Shown in pieces: positions 16,144 through 25,204 of a stretch of 41,565 nt of DNA. The position numbers were made by a program, and so were the translations under genes. Every line of letters begins with the position of its first letter. Position 1 is the stretch's first letter. Below the pieces are notes generated by a model, which made no database searches, was not told the origin of the DNA, and worked only from the letters and a program-made list of their open reading frames with translations. This DNA is from Endomicrobium sp. (lineage in GTDB: Bacteria; Elusimicrobiota; Endomicrobiia; Endomicrobiales; Endomicrobiaceae): contig JAITPF010000010.1 of the NCBI GenBank assembly GCA_031289585.1, positions 1 through 41,565 on the forward strand, read 5' to 3'.

Positions 16144-16587
16144 ATGAATGGATTAGTCTGTAAGGTATGTGGTTATGTATCTTTGGATGGAAGTAAAGAA
16201 CGTTGCCCTGTTTGCCATTTAAAAGATGTATTTGAAGAAAAAGAAGATGCTTACAAGATGCCTGATTTTAAAGCGGGTTCGGGTGAACCGGAAAAAAAAC
16301 ATATACCAGCATTTAATGTGATTGAAAAATGTGGTTTTATACCAGGAACAGGTTGTGTGGATGTTCATGTAAAAATTGGAGAAATCGTTCATCCTACTTT
16401 GCCGGAACATCACATAACGGAAATAACATTTTATATTAATAATAAATTCGTTGGAAATTTTGTGTTAACAGCCGACATTAATCCTGCAGCAGTTATTCAT
16501 TTAAAAGGCGGTACAAAAGGCAAGGTCCAGGTTATAGAAAATTGCAATTTACACGGCAGATGGTTTAATGAAGTAGAGATAAAGTAA
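16144..16587 (+). CDS. Superoxide reductase with N-terminal zinc-ribbon/rubredoxin-like domain
   Basis: The 147-residue protein has an N-terminal C6-x2-C9...C21-x2-C24 knuckle, followed by a neelaredoxin-type domain. The expected iron ligands are visible: His53 (KKHIP), His83 (HPTLPEHH), His89 and the C-terminal C134-N-L-H137-G-R-W. It reduces superoxide to peroxide without making oxygen. Most superoxide reductases have Glu-Lys-His at the first histidine; here that Glu is Lys51, with Glu50 one place earlier, while the catalytic-type Lys52 stays. Rubrerythrin follows after 58 bases, giving a superoxide-then-peroxide detoxification pair. AAGGAGG precedes the ATG. Confidence 0.88.
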   Translation: MNGLVCKVCGYVSLDGSKERCPVCHLKDVFEEKEDAYKMPDFKAGSGEPEKKHIPAFNVIEKCGFIPGTGCVDVHVKIGEIVHPTLPEHHITEITFYINNKFVGNFVLTADINPAAVIHLKGGTKGKVQVIENCNLHGRWFNEVEIK

Positions 16588-16645
16588 GCTTTTGTCATTT
16601 ATATTATAAAAAGTCTGCCTTAAATTGCTATAAAAGGAGAATCGA

Positions 16646-17224
16646 ATGGCAAAATCAATTAAAGGAACAAAGAGTGAAAAACATTTGTTAAAATCATTTG
16701 CAGGTGAATCTCAAGCAAGAATGAGATATACTTATTTTGCTTCAAAGGCAAAGAAAGAAGGTTTTGAACAAATTTCTGCAATTTTTACAGAAACTGCAGA
16801 CAATGAAAAAGAGCATGCAGAAAGATTTTTTAAATTTTTAGAAGGTGGTTCTCTTGAGATTACAGGAACTTTCCCTGCTGGGATTATCAGTGATACTGTT
16901 GAAAATTTAAAACTTGCTGCTGCAGGTGAAAATGCAGAACATTCAAAACTTTATCCAGAAGCAGCAAAAGTTGCTGATGAGGAAGGGTTTCCTGAAGTAG
17001 CTGAATGTTTCAGAAGAATTTCTATCGTTGAAAAACATCATGAAGAAAGATACTTAGAACTTCTTGATAATCTTGAAAATGATAGAGTTTTCAAAAAGAA
17101 TACGGTTATTAGATGGAAATGTCGCAACTGTGGTTATGTGTATGAAAGTAAGGAAGCTTTGGATAAATGCCCAGCTTGTTTGCATCCTAAAGCATATATG
17201 GAAGAATTAGCTGATAACTTTTAA
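16646..17224 (+). CDS. Rubrerythrin
   Basis: The 192-residue protein has a four-helix diiron domain with [11 protein letters not shown] (Glu21), [13 protein letters not shown] and [14 protein letters not shown], followed by EKHHEERY. It ends in a rubredoxin-like domain with C159-x2-C162 and C175-x2-C178. Rubrerythrins reduce hydrogen peroxide in anaerobes using electrons from rubredoxin or NADH enzymes. It is placed right after superoxide reductase and ended by a good terminator, so the two form one oxidative-stress unit. Confidence 0.95.
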   Translation: MAKSIKGTKSEKHLLKSFAGESQARMRYTYFASKAKKEGFEQISAIFTETADNEKEHAERFFKFLEGGSLEITGTFPAGIISDTVENLKLAAAGENAEHSKLYPEAAKVADEEGFPEVAECFRRISIVEKHHEERYLELLDNLENDRVFKKNTVIRWKCRNCGYVYESKEALDKCPACLHPKAYMEELADNF

Positions 17225-17251
17225 AAATTCTTGTCTTTTAGAATAAATCGA

Positions 17252-17297
17252 GCCGGGTTTTTATGCACTTCAAGTGTATATTACGCCCGGCTAATTT
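17252..17297 (+). terminator. Intrinsic terminator after rubrerythrin
   Basis: GCCGGG (17252-17257) pairs with CCCGGC (17286-17291), with an inner ATGCACTT/AAGTGTAT stem, followed by TAATTTATTT. It closes the superoxide reductase-rubrerythrin unit. Confidence 0.75.
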
Positions 17298-17326
17298 ATT
17301 TATATTACATAAAGGTGTAAAAGAAA

Positions 17327-18034
17327 ATGAAAAAAGCAACCATTGAAGAAATAAGAAGGCGTTTTGATGTTGATGTTGAAAGATTTTCAAATCTTGATAC
17401 AGGACAAATTTCAACAATTGATGCAAAAATTTCTTTAGAGCTTATTACAGAAGCTGCAAAAAGAATAGTTCCTAAAGCTGTAAATTTACTTGATGTTGGT
17501 TGTGGAGCAGGAAATTATACTTTGATGATGCTTTCAAAAATGCCAAATTTGAGTTGTACGTTAGTAGATTTAAGTAAACCAATGTTGGATAAAGCATTTG
17601 AAAGAGTTTCAAAGCAAGCAAAAAGTGAAATTAACGTAATACAAAGCGATATTAGAACTGTAAAGCTGAAGGAAAATCATTTTGATATTATTTTATCTGG
17701 AGCAGTTTTGCATCATTTAAGAGATGATAAAGATTGGGAGAATGCATTTAATAAATTGTATAAAGTTCTCAACCCCGGTGGTTGTTTAATGATTTCAGAT
17801 TTAATAACTCAAGACAATGAATTGTTGACAGAATATACCTTTGAAAGATATGCAGGCTATTTAGAAGAGGTTGGAGGTAAAAAATATAGTCAGAAAGTAC
17901 TTGATTATGTTGCAAAAGAAGATACGCCAAGATCAATGAATTATCAATTAGCACTTATGAAAAAAATTGGATTTAGAAGTGTTGAAATTCTGCATAAAAA
18001 TATGTGTTTTGGCATTTTTGGCGCAATAAAATAA
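17327..18034 (+). CDS. Class I SAM-dependent methyltransferase
   Basis: The 235-residue protein has motif I LLDVGCGAGNYTL (54-66), an acidic end of strand 2 (LVDLSKPML), motif III-like QSDIRT and FDIILSGAVLHHL, then LNPGGCLMISD. It therefore binds S-adenosylmethionine in a Rossmann fold. The substrate is not evident; the MenG/UbiE-like core is generic and there is no biosynthetic context. It begins after the terminator and ends 1 base before the convergent RNA methyltransferase gene. Confidence 0.85.
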   Translation: MKKATIEEIRRRFDVDVERFSNLDTGQISTIDAKISLELITEAAKRIVPKAVNLLDVGCGAGNYTLMMLSKMPNLSCTLVDLSKPMLDKAFERVSKQAKSEINVIQSDIRTVKLKENHFDIILSGAVLHHLRDDKDWENAFNKLYKVLNPGGCLMISDLITQDNELLTEYTFERYAGYLEEVGGKKYSQKVLDYVAKEDTPRSMNYQLALMKKIGFRSVEILHKNMCFGIFGAIK

Positions 18035-18035
18035 T

Positions 18036-18803
18036 TTATTTTAAATATTCGTACATAATTATGGACGCTGCAACTGCAACGTTTAGAGATTCTGTGTGTC
18101 CTGGCATATGTATTTTAACAAAAACATCTGCTAAATTTTCTGTTTCGCTTTTGAGCCCATTAGCTTCGTTTCCTATTAAAAGAACGCTTTTATTTGAGAA
18201 TTTAATATTGTTTAAATATTTTTTCCCTTTTAGTGATGCTGCAAATACTGTAAATTTTTCTTTTTTCATTAAGTTTAGTATATATTTAATTTCAATATTA
18301 CCTATTATAGGTAGATGAAATATTGAACCCATTGTCGCTCTTACGGTTTTGTTAGAATATGTGTCAGCGCTTTCTTTTGATACAAACACAGCTTTTACGC
18401 CAAACGCATCTGCAGAACGGATAATTGTTCCTAAATTACCAGGATCCTGAATATTTTCCAAAATTATAAACAATCCGGAAGTCTTGATGACTTTTTCAAT
18501 ATTGTAGTGTTTTTTCTCAACAATTGCTATTATTCCCTGCGGGGATTTTGTTGTTGATAATTTGTTAAACAAATGGTCGGAAAGAGTTATAATGCTTTTA
18601 GAGTCTGTAATGTCATTTTTATATTTTTTGGATCTAAAAATTTGTTTTATAGTCCAATTTTTTGAGATTTCACCAATCTGCTTTTGACCTTCAACAAAAA
18701 AAAGCCCGCTTTCGTCACGGAATTTCTTGTCTTGTAATCTGAGAGCATCTCTAAAGATTGGGTTTTTAGCGCTTTCAATTATCATATATTTGGATTTTAC
18801 CAT
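18036..18803 (-). CDS. SpoU/TrmH-family RNA 2'-O-methyltransferase
   Basis: The 255-residue protein has an N-terminal substrate-binding region (SAKNPIFRDALRL, then LFFVEGQKQI). A SPOUT knot domain follows with motif 1 ENIQDPGNLGTIIRSADAFG, motif 2 LIGNEANGL and motif 3 IHMPGHTESLNVAVAASI. These residues identify a 2'-O-ribose methyltransferase of rRNA or tRNA, closest by layout to RlmB/TsnR-type enzymes; the target nucleotide is not predictable. It is monocistronic, convergent with the preceding gene and divergent from bamA. Confidence 0.9.
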   Translation of the reverse strand: MVKSKYMIIESAKNPIFRDALRLQDKKFRDESGLFFVEGQKQIGEISKNWTIKQIFRSKKYKNDITDSKSIITLSDHLFNKLSTTKSPQGIIAIVEKKHYNIEKVIKTSGLFIILENIQDPGNLGTIIRSADAFGVKAVFVSKESADTYSNKTVRATMGSIFHLPIIGNIEIKYILNLMKKEKFTVFAASLKGKKYLNNIKFSNKSVLLIGNEANGLKSETENLADVFVKIHMPGHTESLNVAVAASIIMYEYLK

Positions 18804-18905
18804 ATTTAAATAAAAAAGTTATCTTATCTCCCATTGAATTTTTATATGTTTTTTAATAAAATATACTGATTAGTTGGATGTCATACATTTTATTGTGAGG
18901 GTTTA

Positions 18906-21269
18906 ATGAAAAAACGTTTAATTTTGGTATTTGTGGTACTGTCTATATGTGCTTATGATGTTGTTTTTGTTTATGCAGAAAATGATACAACTTCAAATAT
19001 ATCTCAAAGCAAAAAATCAGATAAAATTGTAAATCTTCAAAAAGATAGTAATATAATTTCAGGTGTTTCAATTATTGGATTACAAAATATCAAAATGAAA
19101 AGCGTTTTATCTGTTGTAAGCCTTAAAAAAGGTAAATGCTATTCAATTGATGGAGCAAGAGAAGATGTTCGTTCAATTTTGGATCTTGGGTATTTTGACA
19201 ATGTTGAATTTCATTTTGATAATTATAGCAGAAAACTTACTTTTATTGTTACTGAAAAACCGTATATAGAACATATTGCTTTTAAAGGTAATTGTGAATT
19301 TACAATAGGAAAGCTTAGAAACACAAGTTTATTGAAGGAAAAAGATTACTATGACCTTGTAAAACTTGAAGAAACAAAGAAAAAGCTAAGTACTTTATAC
19401 GGTGATAAGGGTTATGCTGATTGTCAGATTGAAGTTTATCCTACTGTTAATACAGATACAAATAAAATGACAATAACTTTTCTTATAACAGAAAATAATA
19501 AAATTGTTATTGGAGGGGTTCAAATTGAAGGAGTAATATCTTTTAAAGAGAAAAAAATCTTTAAAATTATGAAGACAAAGTCAAAAAAAATATTTAAAGA
19601 AGATGTATTTCAAAAAGATTTGAAAGCAATAGAAGCATTTTATAAAAATAACGGCTTTATGGATTATCAGTTTGTTCAATCAACCACAACGTATAATGAT
19701 GCTAGAACAGAAATGTTTTTAAAATTAAATATAAGTGAAGGTATAAAATATGAAATAGGTTCTATAACTTATGATGGAAATTTTGTTGTTGATGATAAGG
19801 AAATTAACAAAATAATTAAAATTAAAAAAGGACAGATTTTTAATCAGCAGAAAATTATTGAAACAGTACAAAATATTCATGAATCTTATTCTGATAAGGG
19901 TTATTTACATGCAGTAGTCAATCCGTCTCTTAACAAAGAGGGTACGGACAGGATTGTGGATATAAATTTATCAATAAAAGAAAATTCTGTAGTATATGTT
20001 GGAAATGTTTACATTGATGGACTTATTTCGACAAAGGATAAGGTTATAAGAAGAGCAATTCTTGTAAAACCTGGAGAGGCTTTAGCAACTAGAAAAATGC
20101 GTAGAAGCGTTGAGAAAATTTATAATTTAGGTTTTATTGACGGTGTGGAACCTCAGATACTTCCTACAGGAACGCCAGACATTATGGATTTGGCGTTTTC
20201 CATTACTGAAGGGAAACCAGGTATGATTACTGCTGGTGTAGGATATTCTTCAGTTGATGAGTGGTTGGCAACAGGACAGCTTCGACATATGAATATTTTT
20301 GGGTTGGGGCAAATATTAAACTTCTCATGTGAAGTAGGTGGGAAAAGAAAAAATTATGAAATAGATTGGACAGAACCTTGGATTTTTAATAAAAATGCAA
20401 GTTTGAATTTAAGTATATTTGATACTCATAGAAAAAATGACTATGCAAGTACGACTAATGCATACGAGGAAAACAGGACAGGTTTTTCAGTAAAGGTAGG
20501 TCCTAGAGTTAGTGATTATATTTCTTTGTCGTTTGGATATACTTATGAGAATGTTGGCCTTTCAAATATACATGAAGACTTAAAAAAGAATGATAAAAAG
20601 AATGAGGAATTTAAAAAAAGCCTCAGATTTTCAGAAGGCAAAGTATCAAGTGTTTCTTCACAAATTGTATATGATTCAAGAGATTATATTTATGATCCTT
20701 CAAGAGGAAACAGACAGCTTGCATATTTGCAGTTGGCAGATAAATTTTTAGGTGGGGATAAGGCTTTTGTTAAAGGCGTTGTTAAGTCAACGTGGTATTT
20801 CTCTACATTATGGAGATTTGTGTTAAGTGTTAATTTACACTGTGGTGTAATCACACCTTCCTGTAATCAATCAGATGTTCCTATGCAAGAAAAGTTTCAT
20901 TTAGGTGGACCAGATAGTATAAGAGGTTATAAGTACAGAACAGAAATAGGACCTGACAGTGGTGGTAAAATTATGGGGTTATTGAATTTTGAATATAAAT
21001 TTCCAATAGTTTCTGAAAAAGGGAGATCAATTCTTTTGGGTGCTATATTCTATGATATTGGCGGTTGTTGGGAAGATTGTAGTAAAATAACTGATCAAAC
21101 TTTTAAATTAGGTGATGAGAGAGAAAGCAATTTACGTTCGGGTGTAGGTTTTGAAATAAGACTTGCAACCCCAGTATTTCCTATAAGAATTGGTTATGGA
21201 TATGGATTAAATCATAAGAAAGGCGAAACATTGGGCGAGCCGTATTTTACTTTTAATTATGGTTTCTAA
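18906..21269 (+). CDS. bamA: Outer membrane protein assembly factor BamA
   Basis: The 787-residue protein starts with a signal peptide (cleavage likely after VYA, residue 24). Successive POTRA domains follow (about 45-440; repeated GXXXXX-LGYFDNV and DKGY segments). Then comes a 16-strand-type barrel with the loop-6 motif SIRGYKYRTE near residue 674 and a C-terminal phenylalanine (FTFNYGF). BamA folds and inserts barrel proteins into the outer membrane, proof of a didermic envelope. The next gene, a Skp/OmpH chaperone, starts inside its last codons (11-base overlap), which matches the bamA-skp-lpxD order known from many Gram-negatives. Confidence 0.95.
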   Translation: MKKRLILVFVVLSICAYDVVFVYAENDTTSNISQSKKSDKIVNLQKDSNIISGVSIIGLQNIKMKSVLSVVSLKKGKCYSIDGAREDVRSILDLGYFDNVEFHFDNYSRKLTFIVTEKPYIEHIAFKGNCEFTIGKLRNTSLLKEKDYYDLVKLEETKKKLSTLYGDKGYADCQIEVYPTVNTDTNKMTITFLITENNKIVIGGVQIEGVISFKEKKIFKIMKTKSKKIFKEDVFQKDLKAIEAFYKNNGFMDYQFVQSTTTYNDARTEMFLKLNISEGIKYEIGSITYDGNFVVDDKEINKIIKIKKGQIFNQQKIIETVQNIHESYSDKGYLHAVVNPSLNKEGTDRIVDINLSIKENSVVYVGNVYIDGLISTKDKVIRRAILVKPGEALATRKMRRSVEKIYNLGFIDGVEPQILPTGTPDIMDLAFSITEGKPGMITAGVGYSSVDEWLATGQLRHMNIFGLGQILNFSCEVGGKRKNYEIDWTEPWIFNKNASLNLSIFDTHRKNDYASTTNAYEENRTGFSVKVGPRVSDYISLSFGYTYENVGLSNIHEDLKKNDKKNEEFKKSLRFSEGKVSSVSSQIVYDSRDYIYDPSRGNRQLAYLQLADKFLGGDKAFVKGVVKSTWYFSTLWRFVLSVNLHCGVITPSCNQSDVPMQEKFHLGGPDSIRGYKYRTEIGPDSGGKIMGLLNFEYKFPIVSEKGRSILLGAIFYDIGGCWEDCSKITDQTFKLGDERESNLRSGVGFEIRLATPVFPIRIGYGYGLNHKKGETLGEPYFTFNYGF

Positions 21270-21867
21270 AAAAGTTTTTTTATTATTGTTATTTTGTTTT
21301 TCTTTTACTATTTGTTGTGCTTTTAGTTTTGAAATACCTATAGGCAACACACCGATAGAGAGAAATGTTGAAAAAAGTAAAGATGATGCTTCGGGTGGTA
21401 TTCTTTTTGTGGATATGGAAAAAGTCTTTAATTCACATCCCATGACGCAAATGTATAAAAAAGAAATAAAAGAATTTGCAAATACAAGAAAAAATGTTAT
21501 AGAAGGTATGGTTCAAGAGCTTCACTCCCTCGAAAATCAGGCACAAAATATAAATTTAAAATTTGTTCAGGCGCAGTCTGAAAACAACGAGCAATTTATA
21601 AATGAACTTTCAAAACAGTTTGAAGATATTAAAAGCTTGATAGGTGAACAAAAATTAAAAATTATAGATTTATCGAGTAGGACCAAAAATGAAATTGCTT
21701 TAATGGAAGAAAAAAATACTGCAAGTGTTTTAAAAAATATAGAACTTTTATTAAAAGAAGTGTCAAAGAAACAAAATGTAGATGTTGTTTTAGATAAGCA
21801 GAGTGTTTTAACAGGTAAGGGTAAAGACGTTACTGATGAAATTATAAAAATGGCAAAGGACAGATAA
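21259..21867 (+). CDS. Periplasmic chaperone of the OmpH/Skp family
   Basis: The 202-residue protein has a signal peptide (MVSKKVFLLLLFCFSFTICC), then the family opening ILFVDMEKVFNSHP. A long Lys/Glu/Gln-rich coiled coil follows (about 75-165), then the closing VDVVLDKQSVLTGKGKDVTDEI. Skp trimers hold unfolded outer-membrane proteins and hand them to BamA. It overlaps bamA and is immediately followed by lpxD, whose ATG comes right after its TAA. Confidence 0.88.
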   Translation: MVSKKVFLLLLFCFSFTICCAFSFEIPIGNTPIERNVEKSKDDASGGILFVDMEKVFNSHPMTQMYKKEIKEFANTRKNVIEGMVQELHSLENQAQNINLKFVQAQSENNEQFINELSKQFEDIKSLIGEQKLKIIDLSSRTKNEIALMEEKNTASVLKNIELLLKEVSKKQNVDVVLDKQSVLTGKGKDVTDEIIKMAKDR

Positions 21868-22896
21868 ATGAAGCTGACAGCATCAGAGCTTGCAGTAATT
21901 GTTTCAGGTGAGCTTATTGGCGACAAAAGTGTTGTTTTGACAGGCGTTAATGGACTTTCAGCTGCGAAAAAAAATGAAATTTCTTTTTTGGGGAATTTAA
22001 AATATCTTTCGGATGCTTTAAAAACCGATGCAGGAGCTATTTTTATTTCAGTTGATACGGATATTTCGCAGTTTGAAAGCAAAAATATTATAAAAGTATC
22101 AAATCCTCAGTATGCTTATAGTATCGTTCTTGGTATTATTGAAAAAGAAAGGCTGGGTTCAATAAAAAAAAACATACATAAGTCTTCTTTTATAGCAGAT
22201 GGTGTAAAAATAGGAAAAGATGCATATATAGGGCAGAATGTTGTAATTGAAGTTGAATCTGAAATTGGTGATAATGCAAAAATATTTCCAAATGTTTATA
22301 TAGGTAGAAATGTAAAAATTGGTAATGATTGTATTATTTATCCAAATGTAGTTATAAGAGAAGACACTCTAATAGGTGATAGGGTTATTATTCAGCCAGG
22401 AGCTGTTATTGGTGGAGATGGTTTTGGTTTTATAACTATAGGTGGTAAAATACAAAAAATTCCGCAGATAGGAAGAGTTGAAATAGGAAATGATGTAGAA
22501 ATTGGGGCAAACACTACAATTGATAAAGCTACTGTTGATGTTACAAGAATAGGTAGTGGAACAAAAATTGATAATCTTGTTCAAATAGCGCATAATGTTC
22601 AAATTGGTGAAAATTGCATAATAGTTGCACAGGCTGGAATAGCAGGATCAACAAAATTAGGAAATAACGTAACAATAGGCGGACAGTCTGGACTTGCGGG
22701 GCACTTAAAAATAGGAGATAATGTGCTGATAGCAAGTCAGGCGGGTATATCAGGAAATATTAAAAACAATGAGCAGGTTGGTGGAAATCCTATGTCACCG
22801 CTTAATCAAAGTATAAAGATAAGAGCATTAATAAGAAAACTGCCAGAAATATATAAAGATTTGCAAAGAATAAGAAAAAGTTTAGAGGATAAATAG
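21868..22896 (+). CDS. lpxD: UDP-3-O-acylglucosamine N-acyltransferase LpxD
   Basis: The 342-residue protein has the LpxD N-terminal uridine-binding domain ([17 protein letters not shown] to about 100). A left-handed beta-helix of hexapeptide repeats follows, including GGDGFGF, and catalytic His242 in [15 protein letters not shown]-terminal helix completes it. It adds the second acyl chain, at position 2, to the lipid A precursor in the cytoplasm. It abuts skp upstream and is 7 bases from the LpxC-FabZ fusion gene. Confidence 0.95.
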   Translation: MKLTASELAVIVSGELIGDKSVVLTGVNGLSAAKKNEISFLGNLKYLSDALKTDAGAIFISVDTDISQFESKNIIKVSNPQYAYSIVLGIIEKERLGSIKKNIHKSSFIADGVKIGKDAYIGQNVVIEVESEIGDNAKIFPNVYIGRNVKIGNDCIIYPNVVIREDTLIGDRVIIQPGAVIGGDGFGFITIGGKIQKIPQIGRVEIGNDVEIGANTTIDKATVDVTRIGSGTKIDNLVQIAHNVQIGENCIIVAQAGIAGSTKLGNNVTIGGQSGLAGHLKIGDNVLIASQAGISGNIKNNEQVGGNPMSPLNQSIKIRALIRKLPEIYKDLQRIRKSLEDK

Positions 22897-22903
22897 ATTT
22901 AAT

Positions 22904-24262
22904 ATGGCAAAGCAAACGACTATTTCAAAAGAAATTTCTATCGAAGGTATAGGACTTCATACGGGAAACAAGAGTATAGTAAATTTTAAGCCTGCCCCTA
23001 ATGCTGGGTATGGCATTAAATTTATAAGAACAGATTTTTCAGAAAAACCTGAAATTGAGGCTCTTTGGTCAAATGCCGCTACAGGTTTGGCAATAAGAGG
23101 AAGTGTTATTGAGAAAAACGGTGCAAGAGTCTATACGGTTGAACATATTATGTCTGCATGTTTTGCTCTAAGTATTGATAATTTAATTATAGAAATAAAT
23201 AATAATGAGCCACCAATTTTAGATGGCAGTGCAAAAATATTTACAGAAACTCTTTTAAAAGGAGGAATAAAAGAGTTTGATGTTCCTAAAGAATACTATG
23301 TTCTCAAAGAGCCCGTACATTTTGAATCTGGAAAAACAAAAATATCTGCATATCCATCAGATAAACTTGAAGTAGAGTGCACTATAGGGTTCGACCATCC
23401 ATTTTTAAAATTTCAACAAATGTCTTTAAAAAATCTAAACGAAGATTTTTATTTAAATAATATTGCTCCAGCAAGAACGTTCTGTTTTGATTATGAAATA
23501 GAATCACTTCAAAAGAATGGGCTTGCTTTGGGGGGCTCTATGGATAATGCAATAGTTGTATCTTTAGATGGAATACACAATAAAGAGCCATTGCGCTATA
23601 AAGATGAGTTTGTAAGACATAAAATTCTTGATTTGCTAGGTGATATATATTTGGCAGGAAAGCCAATAAAAGCTAAGATAGTTGCTGAAAAACCGGGACA
23701 TCAAAATAATATAAGTTTTGTAAAAGAATTTTTGAGAAAAGCGATTGTTGAAAAAGATAGAACTTTGGATATGGATAGTAGTGCTAGAAGTATAGAGTCA
23801 ATTAATACTGAAAAAATATTGAGCCTTGAAGAAGTTTTAAATTATATACCCCACAGATATCCGTTTCTTATGATTGATAAAGTAAAAATAAATACTGCCG
23901 ATTCTACAAGAGCAGTAGGATATAAGTGTGTAAGTGGAAATGAAAATTTCTTTCAGGGACATTTTCCAGAAGCACCGATAATGCCTGGAGTTTTAATTGT
24001 TGAAGCTATGGCACAGACATCGTGTGTTATGTTTCTTTCAAGACCTGAAATGAAAGGTTGTCTTGCGTATTTTATGTCTATAGACAAAACAAAATTCCGC
24101 AGACCGGTAAAGCCAGGAGACGTTCTTGAGCTACGTGTAGAGGTAGTAAAAGATAGTGGAAGACGTGGCAAAATGAAAGGCGAAGCTTATGTTGACGGAA
24201 AGTTAACTACCGAAGCTGAATTTATGTTTATTGTTGTTGATAAAGAGAAACAAGTAGGGTAA
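22904..24262 (+). CDS. lpxC/fabZ: Bifunctional LpxC deacetylase / FabZ 3-hydroxyacyl-ACP dehydratase
   Basis: The 452-residue fusion has LpxC at 1 to about 285, with zinc and catalytic residues E80-H81, H239, D243 and H266. FabZ follows at about 303-452, with H317 in IPHRYPFLMID and Glu367 in GHFPEAPIMPGVLIVEAM. LpxC carries out the committed step of lipid A synthesis. FabZ dehydrates hydroxyacyl-ACP, so the fusion sits at the branch where 3-hydroxyacyl chains go either to lipid A or to fatty acids. Such fusions are known in Bacteroidetes and some other phyla. It ends before a 177-base gap preceding lpxA. Confidence 0.95.
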   Translation: MAKQTTISKEISIEGIGLHTGNKSIVNFKPAPNAGYGIKFIRTDFSEKPEIEALWSNAATGLAIRGSVIEKNGARVYTVEHIMSACFALSIDNLIIEINNNEPPILDGSAKIFTETLLKGGIKEFDVPKEYYVLKEPVHFESGKTKISAYPSDKLEVECTIGFDHPFLKFQQMSLKNLNEDFYLNNIAPARTFCFDYEIESLQKNGLALGGSMDNAIVVSLDGIHNKEPLRYKDEFVRHKILDLLGDIYLAGKPIKAKIVAEKPGHQNNISFVKEFLRKAIVEKDRTLDMDSSARSIESINTEKILSLEEVLNYIPHRYPFLMIDKVKINTADSTRAVGYKCVSGNENFFQGHFPEAPIMPGVLIVEAMAQTSCVMFLSRPEMKGCLAYFMSIDKTKFRRPVKPGDVLELRVEVVKDSGRRGKMKGEAYVDGKLTTEAEFMFIVVDKEKQVG

Positions 24263-24317
24263 GTGAAATTTGCGACAATGTTTTTTGTTGTGTATAAAAC
24301 GTGAAAAATAAGAATTA

Positions 24318-24361
24318 TGAGTCTGATAGTAGTTACGAAATATTAGAGTGAGCAGGCTCTA
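24318..24361. repeat. Short pair of dispersed end motifs
   Basis: TGAGTCTGATAGTAG on the left and TGAGCAGGCTCTA (24349-24361) on the right resemble inverted ends of the TA-flanked repeat only 44 bases apart. It lies in the gap between lpxC/fabZ and the first lpxA. Confidence 0.4.
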
Positions 24362-24439
24362 TGGATATACGAAGTTGAAAGGTTTGATTTGTCAGAGCTT
24401 GCGAAGTAGATGGTTAAGGAATAAGAGGGCTAAATAAAA

Positions 24440-25204
24440 ATGATACATCAAACAGCTGTAATTGATAAAAGTGTAATTATTGAAGAAAATGTTGAAATAG
24501 GTCCTTATACGATTATAGGTCCAGAAACTATTGTAAAAAGTGGAACAAAAATACATGGACAATCAGTCATTGAGTATGCAGAGATAGGAATCAACTGTGA
24601 GATTTTTAATTTTTCATCAATAGGCAAACGTCCGCAGGATTTAAAATATCAGGGTGAAAAGACAAACGTTATAATTGGTGACGGTACTACAGTTAGAGAG
24701 TGTGTTACTTTAAATAGAGGTACTGTTGCGGCTGGACAAACTATTGTTGGTAAAAACTGTCTGCTTATGGCTTGCTCGCATATAGCTCATGACTGTATAA
24801 TAGGAGACAATGTAATAGTTGGATATTCAACAGGAATTGCAGGACATGTTGAAATAGATGATTATGCAATTTTAAGCGCAGGTGTAGGTGTGCATCAATT
24901 TTGTAAAATTGGAAAATCTGTAATTGTAGGCGCAGGTGCAATGATTAATATGGATGTTATCCCTTATGTAATGGCTCAAGGGGATAGAGCAGTTCTTGCA
25001 GGGTTAAATCTTGTAGGATTGAAAAGAAAGAAAATGAAGCTCTCTGAGATTGAGGATATAAAAAGCGCTTATAGAATATTATTTATGTCAAAACTGATAT
25101 TGGAAGAAGCAATGGCGAAGCTAGAAGAGTCAACGTCTTCTTGTGTTAAAGACATAACAAATTTTATAAAAAATTCCCAAAGAGGGATTACGAGACCAAA
25201 ATAA
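24440..25204 (+). CDS. lpxA: UDP-N-acetylglucosamine O-acyltransferase LpxA, first copy
   Basis: The 254-residue hexapeptide beta-helix protein keeps key LpxA features. These are QDLKY (Asp74/Lys76 of E. coli numbering), the catalytic histidine in HIAHDC (His125), AGHVEIDD (His144), VGVHQFCKIG (His160/Gln161) and LNLVGLKRKK. The acyl-chain ruler position equivalent to E. coli Gly173 is Ala. It transfers a 3-hydroxyacyl chain to position 3 of the UDP sugar, the first lipid A step. The stop overlaps the start of a second lpxA by one base (TAATG), so the copies are translated together. Confidence 0.93.
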   Translation: MIHQTAVIDKSVIIEENVEIGPYTIIGPETIVKSGTKIHGQSVIEYAEIGINCEIFNFSSIGKRPQDLKYQGEKTNVIIGDGTTVRECVTLNRGTVAAGQTIVGKNCLLMACSHIAHDCIIGDNVIVGYSTGIAGHVEIDDYAILSAGVGVHQFCKIGKSVIVGAGAMINMDVIPYVMAQGDRAVLAGLNLVGLKRKKMKLSEIEDIKSAYRILFMSKLILEEAMAKLEESTSSCVKDITNFIKNSQRGITRPK

